Shown: piece after piece, positions 44,771 to 53,885 of the stretch
Numbering within the stretch: position 1 is the first letter of the stretch
How the letters are laid out: each line of letters starts with the position of its first letter
DNA from: Rhizobiaceae bacterium
GTDB lineage: Bacteria; Pseudomonadota; Alphaproteobacteria; Rhizobiales; Rhizobiaceae
Assembly (NCBI GenBank): GCA_029212415.1
Contig: JARGOF010000012.1
Location: forward strand, 36,008-100,007
DNA length: 64,000 bases
Direction of reading: 5' to 3'
Translations under genes and position numbers: made by a program
The notes under the pieces: generated by a model
Seen by the model: the letters and a program-made list of their open reading frames with translations, nothing else
What the model was told of the DNA's origin: nothing
Database searches by the model: none

Positions 44771-46750
44771 TTGCCCAAATTGTTGTTGAAGTCATTGCTC
44801 GTTCGCGTTCGTCGTTTCATATCTGTAACCGACGAGAACCCGGAACTGCTGAAAGCCCAGTTTGAGGTTTTCTCCAGTCAGGTTCCACTGATGTATGCCA
44901 TCATGCTGATAAGCGCCTGGGCACTTGCCATCACGTTCATTGACTCTGCCCCACCACTGTTGGCGATCTATGTTCCGGTGTTTTTCACCTTGGTGTGTTG
45001 CATTCGCATCATCGGCTGGTTGCGATCACGGCACATTGTTCCGACAATAGAGGCCGCCCGCAAGGCACTGACGCGCACCAACCTGTTTGCATTGCTCATC
45101 GGGGTTGCCATCACCGCCTGGTCGCTATCACTTTATCCCTACGGCGACCCCTACATGCGCGGCAATATCGCGTTTTTCATGGCCATCACCGGGGTTGGTG
45201 TCATCATCTGCCTGCTGCAGTTGCGGTCCGCCGCCTTCATGGTGGCGATCATTATCAATATACCCTTCGTCCTCTACTTCAGCTTTTCGGGCATTCCCTC
45301 TTTCATTGGAATGGCGATCAACACATTTCTCGTGTCAGGCGCCCTGCTCATGGTGGTTGCCGTACAATTCCGTCATTTTGCCGCTGCCGTGGATGCGCGC
45401 ACCCGGCTGGAGACCGTCAATGAAGAAAATTTCCGACTGGCCAATCATGACAGCCTGACTGGCCTGACGAATCGACGCAAGTTCTTCTACAACCTCACGG
45501 AGACCTTTTACGATGCCAGAGCAAAGGGACAACGCCTCGCTGTCGGCATCATTGATCTGGATGGCTTCAAACCGGTCAATGATTTGTATGGTCACGTGGT
45601 GGGTGACAGTCTGCTCGGGGATGTCGGGCGGCTTTTGGTATCGCTGGCGGACCGCAATATGCTTGTCTCGCGGCTGGGTGGCGACGAATTTGCCCTGATT
45701 ATTCGCGATTGCGGTAGCGATTCTGACCTGCTGGCAAAGGGCGAGCAGATCTGCACCGCCTTGCGGTCCCCTTTCGTATTGGCCGATGCGACTGTGCAAA
45801 TCTCCGGATCGATCGGCTTTTCGACCTTTCCCCATCTGGCTGACAATGTTCATGAGCTCTATGAGCGGGCTGACTATGCACTTTATCACGGCAAACGCAC
45901 CAACCGCGGCCATGCCTTCCTGTTCTCCATTGACCATGTAGTCGAAATTGAACAGAGCAGCCGCATCGAGCAAGCACTGCGCAACGCCGATCTCGACAGG
46001 GAACTGAGCGTTGTCTATCAACCCATCGTTGATATCAAAACGCGGAAAACAAGAGCGTTTGAAGCACTGGCGCGATGGAACAATCCTGTCCTTGGGAATG
46101 TGCCACCGGCACTTTTCATTCCCGTGGCTGAACGCGCCGGCCTTGTTGGCGGACTGACACGCATCATTCTGGAAAAAGCACTCGTCACAGCCGCCAGCTG
46201 GCCCGAGGATGTGGGACTGTCTTTCAACCTTTCCACCCAGGACATTTGCTCGCCGGACGGCGCGGTGCGCATTGTGGGCACGATCATGGCAAGCGGCATA
46301 GATCCACAGCGCCTCGATCTCGAAATCACCGAAACCGCGATGATGTATGACTTTGCGCGAGCGAAGACCGCCATTGAAACCCTCAAGACGCTGGGCTGCG
46401 GCATTGCGCTTGACGATTTCGGAACCGGCTATTCGAGCCTTAGTCAGTTGCACGCCCTGCCGCTGACAAAAATCAAGATTGACCGCAGCTTTGTTTCAGA
46501 CATCGACAAAAACCCCGCAAGCTACAAGATCGTCAAATCACTGCTGGCGCTCAGCCGCGACATGGGTCTTGGTTGCGTTGTTGAAGGTGTTGAGACCAGG
46601 GAAGAAATGGACACTTTGGTAAGCCTCGGAGGGCAATTGGCTCAGGGCTATTACTATTCACACGCCATATCCGAAGCCGAAATTGACGCATTTCTGCCAA
46701 ATACCGTGGTCGCAATCAGCGCCGAAAAGCGCACGGTCGCCGCACAATAA
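44771..46750 (+). CDS. membrane GGDEF-EAL cyclic-di-GMP protein
   Basis: A protein of about 659 residues. Six predicted membrane helices (about 35-210) are followed by a GGDEF domain (about 225-385) with an intact active site RLGGDEFALI, and an EAL domain (about 400-650) with FEALARW, the metal motif DDFGTGYSS and VEGVETREE. Both catalytic sites look intact, so it could make and break cyclic-di-GMP. The RxxD inhibitory site expected just before GGDEF is absent. The start codon is uncertain: TTG 44771 is used as no ATG fits the frame before the first helix. It probably links a membrane signal to motility or biofilm. Confidence 0.88.
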   Translation: MPKLLLKSLLVRVRRFISVTDENPELLKAQFEVFSSQVPLMYAIMLISAWALAITFIDSAPPLLAIYVPVFFTLVCCIRIIGWLRSRHIVPTIEAARKALTRTNLFALLIGVAITAWSLSLYPYGDPYMRGNIAFFMAITGVGVIICLLQLRSAAFMVAIIINIPFVLYFSFSGIPSFIGMAINTFLVSGALLMVVAVQFRHFAAAVDARTRLETVNEENFRLANHDSLTGLTNRRKFFYNLTETFYDARAKGQRLAVGIIDLDGFKPVNDLYGHVVGDSLLGDVGRLLVSLADRNMLVSRLGGDEFALIIRDCGSDSDLLAKGEQICTALRSPFVLADATVQISGSIGFSTFPHLADNVHELYERADYALYHGKRTNRGHAFLFSIDHVVEIEQSSRIEQALRNADLDRELSVVYQPIVDIKTRKTRAFEALARWNNPVLGNVPPALFIPVAERAGLVGGLTRIILEKALVTAASWPEDVGLSFNLSTQDICSPDGAVRIVGTIMASGIDPQRLDLEITETAMMYDFARAKTAIETLKTLGCGIALDDFGTGYSSLSQLHALPLTKIKIDRSFVSDIDKNPASYKIVKSLLALSRDMGLGCVVEGVETREEMDTLVSLGGQLAQGYYYSHAISEAEIDAFLPNTVVAISAEKRTVAAQ

Positions 46751-46823
46751 AGACGTGATGAACTTTACGGTTATGCAACAGATCGCTTGCACCTTGCGGA
46801 CGCCTGGTGCCTTTTGCAGATGT

Positions 46824-48074
46824 TCAAAGTGCTTGACCGGTCGTCTTTAACCACCCATCGGCAAAATCAATCCTGTCGCAATTGGTGAAACGCGCCATCC
46901 TGCCAAGCTCGGCTTCCAATTGCTTCATGCGCCCCCGGCCCGGCTTGATCCCTGGCTCCAACCACAGGGCCGTCACTTGCAATGTTGCCGTGTCGCGCTG
47001 GCACTTCATGTCAATCCTGCCAATCAGCCTGTCTGCCTCCAGCAGGGGAAAGACGTAGTAGCCGTATTTGCGCTTGGGCGCCGGCACGAAAACCTCAATG
47101 CGGTAATGGAAGCCAAACAGCCGCTCCGTGCGTTTGCGGTCCCTTATGGCCGGATCAAAGGGGCTGAGAATGCGCATACGGCCCGGCGGCTCCGGGCTTG
47201 CCGCCGCCTCGTCGAAAATGTCCGGGCGGGCAAAAACCCGCTGACGGCCTCGACCGTCGGCAGAATCGATCTCGACTTCGATCAGTTCCTTGCCCAGCCT
47301 GGCGGCGCACCAGGCTTTTGTTTCCGCCGGGGTAACCGTATCCCAGAAAGCGGCCAGTTCGCCGGAGGTGGCAAACCCGAGGCGCTCCAGGGCGCTGGAA
47401 CAGGCCCAGTCGACAACCTCGCTCTCCGATGGATGCTGATCAAGATGTTCCCGCGCGATGACCCGTTCAGAAAGATCATAGGCTTTCTGGAAACTCTCGC
47501 GATGGCACACGGCCAATGCGCCGGTACGCCACAAATATTCAATCGCGGTCTTGGACGGGTGCCAATCCCACCATCCGCCACTGCCCTTTTTTTCTCCGTT
47601 GCCCAGATCGCGCGACATGGTCGGGCCATTGTCACGGATGTGATTGAGGACGGCGTCGAATTTTTCCTCAAAGCCATCCCGCCTCCAATTGCGCCAGCGG
47701 GCTTTCAGTCTGACTTCGTCACGGGCAAAACGCATTTTCCAGAACGGGTAGAAACGGGCTGGAATGGCGGCGGCGTCATGGGTCCAATGCTCGAAGAGAC
47801 CTGCCTCTTCCTCCAGTAGGGATTTCAACTGGTGTGGCCGGTAGCTCTGCCGGCGGGCACGCAGGATCATGTGATGTGCCCGCTCGACTGTATTGATGCT
47901 GTCCAGCTGCACAAAACCCAGGCGCTCGATCAATGTCAGAAGCTGCTGATTGCTCAAGGGGCCAGCAGGATTGTCGCACAATCCGTGACGGGCAAGGAAC
48001 AGGCGGCGGGCCTGGCTGTTTGACAGGGGCTGGAGACTGGAACTATTGGGCTTTGGCAAGGCAATCGTGTCCAT
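46824..48074 (-). CDS. winged-helix DNA glycosylase of the YcaQ (HTH_42) family
   Basis: A 416-residue protein with the order typical of YcaQ-type interstrand-crosslink glycosylases. It has FVQLDSINTVERAHHMIL, carrying the Q-x-D catalytic motif of the YcaQ branch, then GLFEHWTHDAAAIP, the winged-helix part with GGWWDWHPSKTAIEYLW, and RILSPFDPAIRDRKRTERLFGF. ATG 48074 was chosen; the longer frame to 48161 lacks support. It likely unhooks alkylated or crosslinked purines. It is monocistronic and convergent with the GGDEF-EAL gene. Confidence 0.88.
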   Translation of the reverse strand: MDTIALPKPNSSSLQPLSNSQARRLFLARHGLCDNPAGPLSNQQLLTLIERLGFVQLDSINTVERAHHMILRARRQSYRPHQLKSLLEEEAGLFEHWTHDAAAIPARFYPFWKMRFARDEVRLKARWRNWRRDGFEEKFDAVLNHIRDNGPTMSRDLGNGEKKGSGGWWDWHPSKTAIEYLWRTGALAVCHRESFQKAYDLSERVIAREHLDQHPSESEVVDWACSSALERLGFATSGELAAFWDTVTPAETKAWCAARLGKELIEVEIDSADGRGRQRVFARPDIFDEAAASPEPPGRMRILSPFDPAIRDRKRTERLFGFHYRIEVFVPAPKRKYGYYVFPLLEADRLIGRIDMKCQRDTATLQVTALWLEPGIKPGRGRMKQLEAELGRMARFTNCDRIDFADGWLKTTGQAL

Positions 48075-48266
48075 ATTGCGCAGGGTACTGCAGAAATGGC
48101 TAATCTGGCGAATCGCCGACAGACTGAATGATCCTGATTTGTTCCGCAAGCCAGCCCTCAAGTCGAGACATCCAAATCAACAGACCCTGAAGATGCCTGC
48201 GACAATGCAACCCTATTTTGAGGATTTGCCTATCCGTGCTGAAGGTTTTATAATGAGATTTATCAT

Positions 48267-48276
48267 TTAACATGTT
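48267..48276. promoter_or_regulatory. TTAACATGTT half of a repeated operator-like motif
   Basis: TTAACATGTT, sharing ten bases with the perfect palindrome at 48329-48340, 62 bases further upstream. Possible second binding site for the same regulator of the hpa cluster. Confidence 0.45.
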
Positions 48277-48304
48277 TTCTACGTTCCGCAGATTTCAATC
48301 TGCC

Positions 48305-48340
48305 TTGACAGAACACAGCAATTTATGCTTAACATGTTAA
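48305..48340 (+). promoter_or_regulatory. probable hpa promoter with overlapping palindromic operator
   Basis: TTGACA at 48305-48310 is a good -35 hexamer. The perfect palindrome TTAACATGTTAA at 48329-48340 covers the area where the -10 should lie (17-18 bases downstream) and would block polymerase when bound. Such AT-rich symmetric sites are typical of MarR-type repressors, as in other hpa clusters. No regulator gene lies in this cluster; the marR at 1450 is the only one in the window. Confidence 0.55.
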
Positions 48341-48373
48341 TTGTTAGATCTGAAGCTCAGGGAACCATGGTTC

Positions 48374-48760
48374 GTGCCACATTTTTCAATTGAATATTCC
48401 GCCAATATGGAGGCCCATGCCGACATTGCGGCACTGTGTGAAACATTGCGCCTTGCAGGCATTGAAACCGGTCTGTTCCCGAAGGCCGGCATCCGGGTGC
48501 GGGCCATTCGATGCGCAACCTATGCTATCGCAGACGGCAATCCGCAGAATGGATTTATTGACATTTCCGTGCGGCTGCGCGCCGGCCGGCCGCTTGATGC
48601 GCGCAAGGCCGCCACAGCACATATCTTTGCCGCCGCCGAGCAATTTCTACAGCCAATCATCGACCAGCACCCGGTCGCACTATCCTTTGAAATGCGCGAC
48701 ATCGACCCGGAATTGAGCCCGAAGGTCAACTCCATCCGAAAATTTCTCACAGACTCCTGA
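48374..48760 (+). CDS. hpaF: 5-carboxymethyl-2-hydroxymuconate isomerase
   Basis: A 128-residue tautomerase-fold protein beginning at GTG 48374 with VPHFSIEYSAN; after removal of the first residue, Pro becomes the N-terminal catalytic base, as needed in this family. It has AIRCATYAIADG and FIDISVRLRAGRP in the order seen in HpaF. The frame upstream to 48341 would bury the catalytic Pro and is rejected. It isomerises the ring-cleavage product after semialdehyde oxidation in the homoprotocatechuate pathway, and is the first gene of the hpa cluster. Confidence 0.93.
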   Translation: MPHFSIEYSANMEAHADIAALCETLRLAGIETGLFPKAGIRVRAIRCATYAIADGNPQNGFIDISVRLRAGRPLDARKAATAHIFAAAEQFLQPIIDQHPVALSFEMRDIDPELSPKVNSIRKFLTDS

Positions 48761-48777
48761 GACACAAGGAACGCCCC

Positions 48778-50301
48778 ATGACAGATCACCAGCCCGGTCT
48801 TGACGACAATATTGCAACGCTTGAAACCCATCTGGCACGGTTCAGGCAGGATGGCATTCAAAACCATATCAATGGCAAGAACGTCCCCGCCCGCTCGGGC
48901 GAGACCTTTGAAACCCGCTCACCGGTGGACGGCAGCCTGATCTGCACAGTCGCCAAAGGCGGGGCTGACGATGTCGACGCGGCAGCGCGTGCCGCCAAGG
49001 CGGCCTTTCCCGCCTGGCGTGACATGAAAGCAAGCGAACGCAAGGCCATTTTGCACCGCATTGCCGATGGCATTGTGGCCCGTTCAGAAGAAATTGCCCT
49101 TTGTGAATGCTGGGATACCGGCCAGGCCCTGCGCTTCATGTCCAAGGCTGCGCTGCGCGGCGCTGAAAATTTCCGCTTTTTCGCTGACAAGGTAGCGTCG
49201 TCACGCGACGGGCAGAGCCTGCCTTCACCGACATTGATGAACATCACCACACGCGTTCCGATCGGGCCAGTCGGCATCATTACGCCATGGAATACGCCCT
49301 TCATGCTGTCCACCTGGAAAATCGCGCCGGCGCTGGCCGCCGGTTGTACGGTTGTGCACAAGCCCGCCGAATTGTCCCCCCTCACCGCGCGTTTGCTGAT
49401 GGAGATTGCCGCCGATGCCGGTTTGCCGGATGGCGTGTGGAACCTGATCAACGGATTTGGCGAGGATGCCGGCAAGGCGCTGACGGAACACCGCGACATC
49501 AAGGCCATTGCCTTTGTCGGTGAAAGCCGTACCGGCTCGATGATCATGAAGCAGGGCGCAGACACGCTCAAACGCGTGCATTTTGAACTGGGCGGCAAAA
49601 ACCCGGTCATCGTGTTTGACGACGCCGACCTTGATCGCGCGCTGGATGCGGCCATCTTCATGATCTACTCGCTCAATGGCGAGCGTTGCACATCCTCAAG
49701 CCGCCTGCTGCTGCAGGACACCATTGCCGAAACATTCCAGCAAAAGCTGATTGAGCGCGTCAACAATATCCGCGTCGGTCATCCTCTCGATCCAAAAACC
49801 GAGATGGGTCCGCTGATTGCCAAGGACCACTACGACAAGGTGACCTCCTATTTTGACATTGCCCGGAGCGACGGCGCCACCGTAGCCGCCGGCGGTACCA
49901 TGCCGGAAAGTGAAGGATTCTATGTCAATCCAACCTTGTTCACCAATGCCCGCCCTGATATGCGCATTGCCCAGGAAGAAATATTCGGTCCCGTGCTGAC
50001 AACGCTGACATTTACCAGCGAAGAAGAAGCGCTGGAAATTGCCAACGGCATCGAATACGGCCTGACCGGCTATATCTGGACCAACGACCTGACCCGCTCA
50101 CTGCGATTTGCAAATGGGCTGGAGGCCGGGATGATCTGGGTGAATTCGGAAAATGTCAGACATCTGCCCACACCCTTCGGTGGCGTAAAGGCCAGCGGCA
50201 TCGGTCGTGACGGCGGCGATTGGTCCTTTGATTTCTACATGGAACAAAAGCATATTGGTCTGGCCATCGGAAAACACCCGATTGCAAGACTGGGTGCCTG
50301 A
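48778..50301 (+). CDS. hpaE: 5-carboxymethyl-2-hydroxymuconate semialdehyde dehydrogenase
   Basis: A 507-residue aldehyde dehydrogenase with ITPWNTPFMLSTWK (cofactor/N-active loop), ALAAGCTVVHKPAE with the cofactor Lys, GESRTGSMI, FELGGKNPVIVFDD with the general base Glu, and the catalytic Cys in NGERCTSSSRL. EEIFGPVL near the C-terminus is the conserved cofactor site. It oxidises the semialdehyde formed by HpaD using NAD. It lies 17 bases after hpaF. Confidence 0.95.
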   Translation: MTDHQPGLDDNIATLETHLARFRQDGIQNHINGKNVPARSGETFETRSPVDGSLICTVAKGGADDVDAAARAAKAAFPAWRDMKASERKAILHRIADGIVARSEEIALCECWDTGQALRFMSKAALRGAENFRFFADKVASSRDGQSLPSPTLMNITTRVPIGPVGIITPWNTPFMLSTWKIAPALAAGCTVVHKPAELSPLTARLLMEIAADAGLPDGVWNLINGFGEDAGKALTEHRDIKAIAFVGESRTGSMIMKQGADTLKRVHFELGGKNPVIVFDDADLDRALDAAIFMIYSLNGERCTSSSRLLLQDTIAETFQQKLIERVNNIRVGHPLDPKTEMGPLIAKDHYDKVTSYFDIARSDGATVAAGGTMPESEGFYVNPTLFTNARPDMRIAQEEIFGPVLTTLTFTSEEEALEIANGIEYGLTGYIWTNDLTRSLRFANGLEAGMIWVNSENVRHLPTPFGGVKASGIGRDGGDWSFDFYMEQKHIGLAIGKHPIARLGA

Positions 50302-50379
50302 GAAAGCAAGACCGGATGCCTGAAAAGGCAGACCCCTGAAACACAACAGAATTGACGATTCATTTGGGAGGAAACCCCT

Positions 50380-51360
50380 ATGCCAGTGCCCGCACCCGTA
50401 CTCTATCCACCGTTCAACATCATCCGGCTCAGCCATGTGGAATTTGCAGTTACGGATCTTGCAGCCTCCAGGGCATTCTATGTCGACACCCTGGGCCTGC
50501 AGGTCACCTACGAAGACAATGAGCGCATCTATCTGCGAGCGCTGGAAGAACGCGGACACCATTGCATAGCGCTGGTCAAATCTGCCACGCCGGTCGTCAA
50601 TGTCCTCGGTTTCAAACTCTTTGACGAACCGGACCTGGAAAAAGCCAAAGCGTTTTTTGACGAAAAAGGCCTGCCAACGGCCTGGGTCGAGCGCCCCTAC
50701 ATGGGCAAGACCTTGCGGACCTGCGACCCATGGGGCATTCCGCTGGAATTTTACGTCAAGATGGACCGGTTGGAGCCGATCCACCAGCAGTACAAGCTGT
50801 ACAAGGGCGTCAAACCCCTGAGGATCGACCACTTCAATTGTTTTTCTGCCGATGTGAATGGTGCAGTTGATTTCTACAACGAGATCGGCTTCCGCACGAC
50901 GGAATATACTGAGGATGAGGAAACCGGTCACATCTGGGCTGCCTGGATGCACCGCAAAGGCGGCGTGCACGACATGGCCTTTACCAATGGCCTCGGACCG
51001 CGCCTGCATCACACAGCATTCTGGGTGCCCAACCCGCTCGCCATCATTGATCTGCTGGACCTGATGGCAACCACCGGATATTTGCACAATATCGAACGCG
51101 GCCCCGGTCGCCACGGCATCTCCAACGCGTTTTTCCTCTATATACGCGATCCCGATGGCAACCGGATTGAAATCTACAGCTCCGATTACCAGACCGTTGA
51201 TCCGGACCACGAACCCATCAAATGGGACCTGAAAGACCCGCAGCGCCAGACGCTCTGGGGTGCTCCGGCGCCGCGATCCTGGTTTGAGGAGGGCAGCCTG
51301 TTTACCGGTGTTGAGCTGAAGGAATCGCGCCTCAAAGCCCAGCCGATCATCGCGCCCTGA
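50380..51360 (+). CDS. hpaD: 3,4-dihydroxyphenylacetate 2,3-dioxygenase (VOC-fold type)
   Basis: A 326-residue extradiol dioxygenase made of two VOC modules (about 15-150 and 155-300). The metal ligands appear as His in RIDHFN, His in RLHHTAFWV and Glu in NRIEIYSSDYQ, with a further active-site segment FFLYIRDPDGNR. It resembles the Brevibacterium/Arthrobacter homoprotocatechuate dioxygenases more than the shorter E. coli type. It opens the ring of homoprotocatechuate next to the hydroxyls. Start at ATG 50380 follows GGGAGG. Confidence 0.93.
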   Translation: MPVPAPVLYPPFNIIRLSHVEFAVTDLAASRAFYVDTLGLQVTYEDNERIYLRALEERGHHCIALVKSATPVVNVLGFKLFDEPDLEKAKAFFDEKGLPTAWVERPYMGKTLRTCDPWGIPLEFYVKMDRLEPIHQQYKLYKGVKPLRIDHFNCFSADVNGAVDFYNEIGFRTTEYTEDEETGHIWAAWMHRKGGVHDMAFTNGLGPRLHHTAFWVPNPLAIIDLLDLMATTGYLHNIERGPGRHGISNAFFLYIRDPDGNRIEIYSSDYQTVDPDHEPIKWDLKDPQRQTLWGAPAPRSWFEEGSLFTGVELKESRLKAQPIIAP

Positions 51361-51405
51361 GCACGTCAGGCAACCCCGTTTTTCCTCGATATTAGCAGGT
51401 ACCGA

Positions 51406-52269
51406 ATGACACAGAAACTGGCAAGCTACTCCGCAGGCGGAGAGCGATTTTATGGCGCCGTGGCCGATGACGGAATGATCGCCCTTTCACCTGATTTCCC
51501 CGCATGGAAAGGCCTGCGGGAGGTCATCGAAGCCGGCGCCCTCAATCAATTGGTCGAAGCTGCGCAAGGGCGCAGCGTCACCCATCCAAATGGCACATTC
51601 ACCTATGAATTGCCCATTGCCAATCCGGAGAAAATCATCTGCGTGGGGGTGAATTTTCCCGATCGCAATGCCGAGTACAAGGACGGGAAGGAAGCGCCGG
51701 ATAACATGTCGCTTTTCATCCGTTTTCCCCGCTCGTTCACCGGTCATGAGCAACCGTTGATCCGCCCCAAGGCGTCCGACAAGCTCGACTATGAAGGCGA
51801 GATCGTTGTCGTCATCGGCAAAGGCGGACGCCACATCGACGAGGCACAAGCCTATGATCACATCGCCGCCCTCAGCCTGTGCAATGAGGGAACGCTGCGC
51901 GATTGGGTGCGCCATGCAAAATTCAACGTCACCCAGGGCAAGAATTTCGACAATTCCGGTGCCATGGGTCCCTGGCTCGTGCCTTTCGCGGATTCCGCCC
52001 AGTTGGAGGATATCCGCCTGACCACACGGGTGAATGGCGAGACCCGTCAGGATGACCGCACCAGCCGCATGCTGTTTTCCATACCCAGACAGATCGCCTA
52101 TATTTCCACCTTTACGACGCTTGTCCCCGGTGACATCATCGTTACCGGCACGCCGACAGGCGCAGGCGCGCGGTTTGATCCTCCACGATTCCTCAAGCCC
52201 GGCGACGTCATCGAAATTGAAGGCGAAGGCATTGGCATACTTCGCAACAGCGTGGAGGACGAGATTTGA
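51406..52269 (+). CDS. hpaG: fumarylacetoacetate hydrolase-family decarboxylase/isomerase (HpaG-like)
   Basis: A 287-residue FAH-domain protein. The N-terminal part is short; the catalytic domain begins KIICVGVNFPDR and has the metal ligands in KLDYEGEIVVVIG (two Glu) and further NVTQGKNFDNSGAMGPW, then ISTFTTLVPGDIIVTGTPTGAG. This is the layout of OPET decarboxylase/HHDD isomerase enzymes. It follows hpaD by 45 bases and overlaps the start of hpaH (TTGA), so the assignment comes from both family and place. Confidence 0.87.
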   Translation: MTQKLASYSAGGERFYGAVADDGMIALSPDFPAWKGLREVIEAGALNQLVEAAQGRSVTHPNGTFTYELPIANPEKIICVGVNFPDRNAEYKDGKEAPDNMSLFIRFPRSFTGHEQPLIRPKASDKLDYEGEIVVVIGKGGRHIDEAQAYDHIAALSLCNEGTLRDWVRHAKFNVTQGKNFDNSGAMGPWLVPFADSAQLEDIRLTTRVNGETRQDDRTSRMLFSIPRQIAYISTFTTLVPGDIIVTGTPTGAGARFDPPRFLKPGDVIEIEGEGIGILRNSVEDEI

Positions 52270-53072
52270 ACCTCTCCAAACAGCAAATCCAAACGGCGGC
52301 AGAGGATCTGTTCGCCGCCGAAAACAACCGAAAGCAGATCGGCCTTCTGTCGCTTCGCTTCCCCGGCATGAACATGGATGACGCCTATGGTGTGCAGGAT
52401 GCGCTGGTCAGGACCCGGCGCGAAGCAGGCGGTAAAAGTGTTGGCTGGAAAATCGGCCTGACGTCAAAAGCCATGCAGGACGCGCTGAAGATCAACATTC
52501 CCGACAGCGGCATTCTGTTTGACGATATGCTGTTTGCCGATGAAGGCACTGTGCCGGAAGGCCGGTTCATTCAGCCACGGGTGGAAGCGGAAATCGCCTT
52601 TGTGATGAAGCAGGGCCTGTCAGGCCCGACGGTCACGCGTGACGAGGTTCTGGCGGCAACGGATTATGTCGCCCCGTCGCTGGAGATTCTGGACACACGT
52701 ATCCTGCGTCAGGACCCCGAATCCGGGCAGGTACGAACGATTGTCGACACAATCGCCGACAATGCAGCCAATGCCGGACTGGTGCTTGGCAAGGCGCGTC
52801 ATGATCCCAGGCAATTAGACCTTCGCCGCGTCGGCGCAATTGTCATGCGCAACGACGAGGTGGAGGAAACCGGGCTTGGTGCCGGCGTGCTCAATGATCC
52901 CGTCGCGGGCATTATCTGGCTGGTCGCACGACTTGCTGCCTATGGCCAATCCATAAAGCCCGGTGAGATCGTGCTGTCCGGCTCGTTCATTCGCCCCATC
53001 GAGGCACGCCCCGGCGATGCCTTTTTTGCTGATTTCGGTCCATTCGGCACAGTCACACAGAATTTCGCCTGA
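52266..53072 (+). CDS. hpaH: 2-oxo-hept-4-ene-1,7-dioate hydratase
   Basis: A 268-residue hydratase of the MhpD/HpaH family. It has VGWKIGLTSKAMQDALKI, DSGILFDDM, and PRVEAEIAFVMK with the E-x-E metal site, followed by APSLEILDTRI. TTG 52266 overlaps the hpaG stop and appears to be the real start because conserved N-terminal sequence begins there. It adds water to OHED before the aldolase step. Confidence 0.92.
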   Translation: MNLSKQQIQTAAEDLFAAENNRKQIGLLSLRFPGMNMDDAYGVQDALVRTRREAGGKSVGWKIGLTSKAMQDALKINIPDSGILFDDMLFADEGTVPEGRFIQPRVEAEIAFVMKQGLSGPTVTRDEVLAATDYVAPSLEILDTRILRQDPESGQVRTIVDTIADNAANAGLVLGKARHDPRQLDLRRVGAIVMRNDEVEETGLGAGVLNDPVAGIIWLVARLAAYGQSIKPGEIVLSGSFIRPIEARPGDAFFADFGPFGTVTQNFA

Positions 53073-53100
53073 CCCGCCGCCCATCTTAAAGGAAAACGCC

Positions 53101-53880
53101 ATGCCTGCACCATTCAACCCCTTCAAGGATGCCCTGAAGAAAAAACAGCTTCAGATCGGCTGCTGGGTCGGAATGGCAGACCCCTATGTGGCTGAAATCT
53201 CCGCGACGGCTGGTTTCGACTGGCTGCTTGTCGATGGTGAGCACGCGCCCAATGACATCAGATCAACATTGGCGCAATTGCAGGCAATCGCGGCTTCACC
53301 CTCCCATGCCGTCGTGCGCCTGCCTGTCGGCGAGACGTGGATGATCAAACAGGCGCTGGATATCGGGGCGCAATCCCTGCTTGTTCCGATGGTGGAATCG
53401 CGCCAGCAGGCTGAACAATTGGTGCGCGCCGTGCACTATCCGCCGAACGGCGTGCGCGGTGTCGGCTCGGCACTGGCGCGGGCCTCCCGCTTTGCAGCCA
53501 TCGGCGACTATCTGGCAACGGCAGATGAGCAGATATGCCTGCTGGTGCAAATCGAAAACAAGGCCGGGCTTGCCGCGCTGGATGACATTCTCGAGGTTGA
53601 CGGCATCGATGGCGTGTTTATCGGCCCGTCCGATCTGGCCGCCGATCTTGGCTATCTCGGAAATCCCAATGCGCCGGAGGTGCAGGAGGCCATCGCCGAT
53701 GCGATGACCCGTATTCGCAACAGCGACAAGGCCGGCGGCATCCTGGCAACCACGCCGGACTTTGCTCAGAAGAGCGTCGACCTTGGGGCCCTGTTCGTGG
53801 CCGTGGGCATTGACGTGACGTTGTTTGCCAAATCCATGCGCACCCTGGCAGCGCAAGGTCAGGAATTGAAGAAATCCTGA
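53101..53880 (+). CDS. hpaI: 4-hydroxy-2-oxoheptanedioate aldolase
   Basis: A 259-residue class II aldolase of the HpcH/HpaI family: LQIGCWVGMADPYVAEISATAGFDWLLVDGEHAPND, VRLPVGETWMIKQALDIGAQSLLVPMVES (metal Glu region), GVRGVGSALARASRF and QIENKAGLAALDDI, then GVFIGPSDLAADLG. ATG 53101 is preceded by AAAGGAAAA. It splits the hydrated C7 acid into pyruvate and succinic semialdehyde, ending the lower homoprotocatechuate pathway. Confidence 0.94.
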   Translation: MPAPFNPFKDALKKKQLQIGCWVGMADPYVAEISATAGFDWLLVDGEHAPNDIRSTLAQLQAIAASPSHAVVRLPVGETWMIKQALDIGAQSLLVPMVESRQQAEQLVRAVHYPPNGVRGVGSALARASRFAAIGDYLATADEQICLLVQIENKAGLAALDDILEVDGIDGVFIGPSDLAADLGYLGNPNAPEVQEAIADAMTRIRNSDKAGGILATTPDFAQKSVDLGALFVAVGIDVTLFAKSMRTLAAQGQELKKS

Positions 53881-53885
53881 CCAGA

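Noticed and set aside
45335-46453. Minus-strand open frame of about 370 codons under the GGDEF-EAL gene
   Set aside because: The plus strand carries intact GGDEF and EAL motifs; the minus frame is a shadow.
50098-51210. Minus-strand open frame of about 370 codons under hpaD
   Set aside because: HpaD with its metal ligands is on the plus strand; the opposite frame has no recognisable domain.
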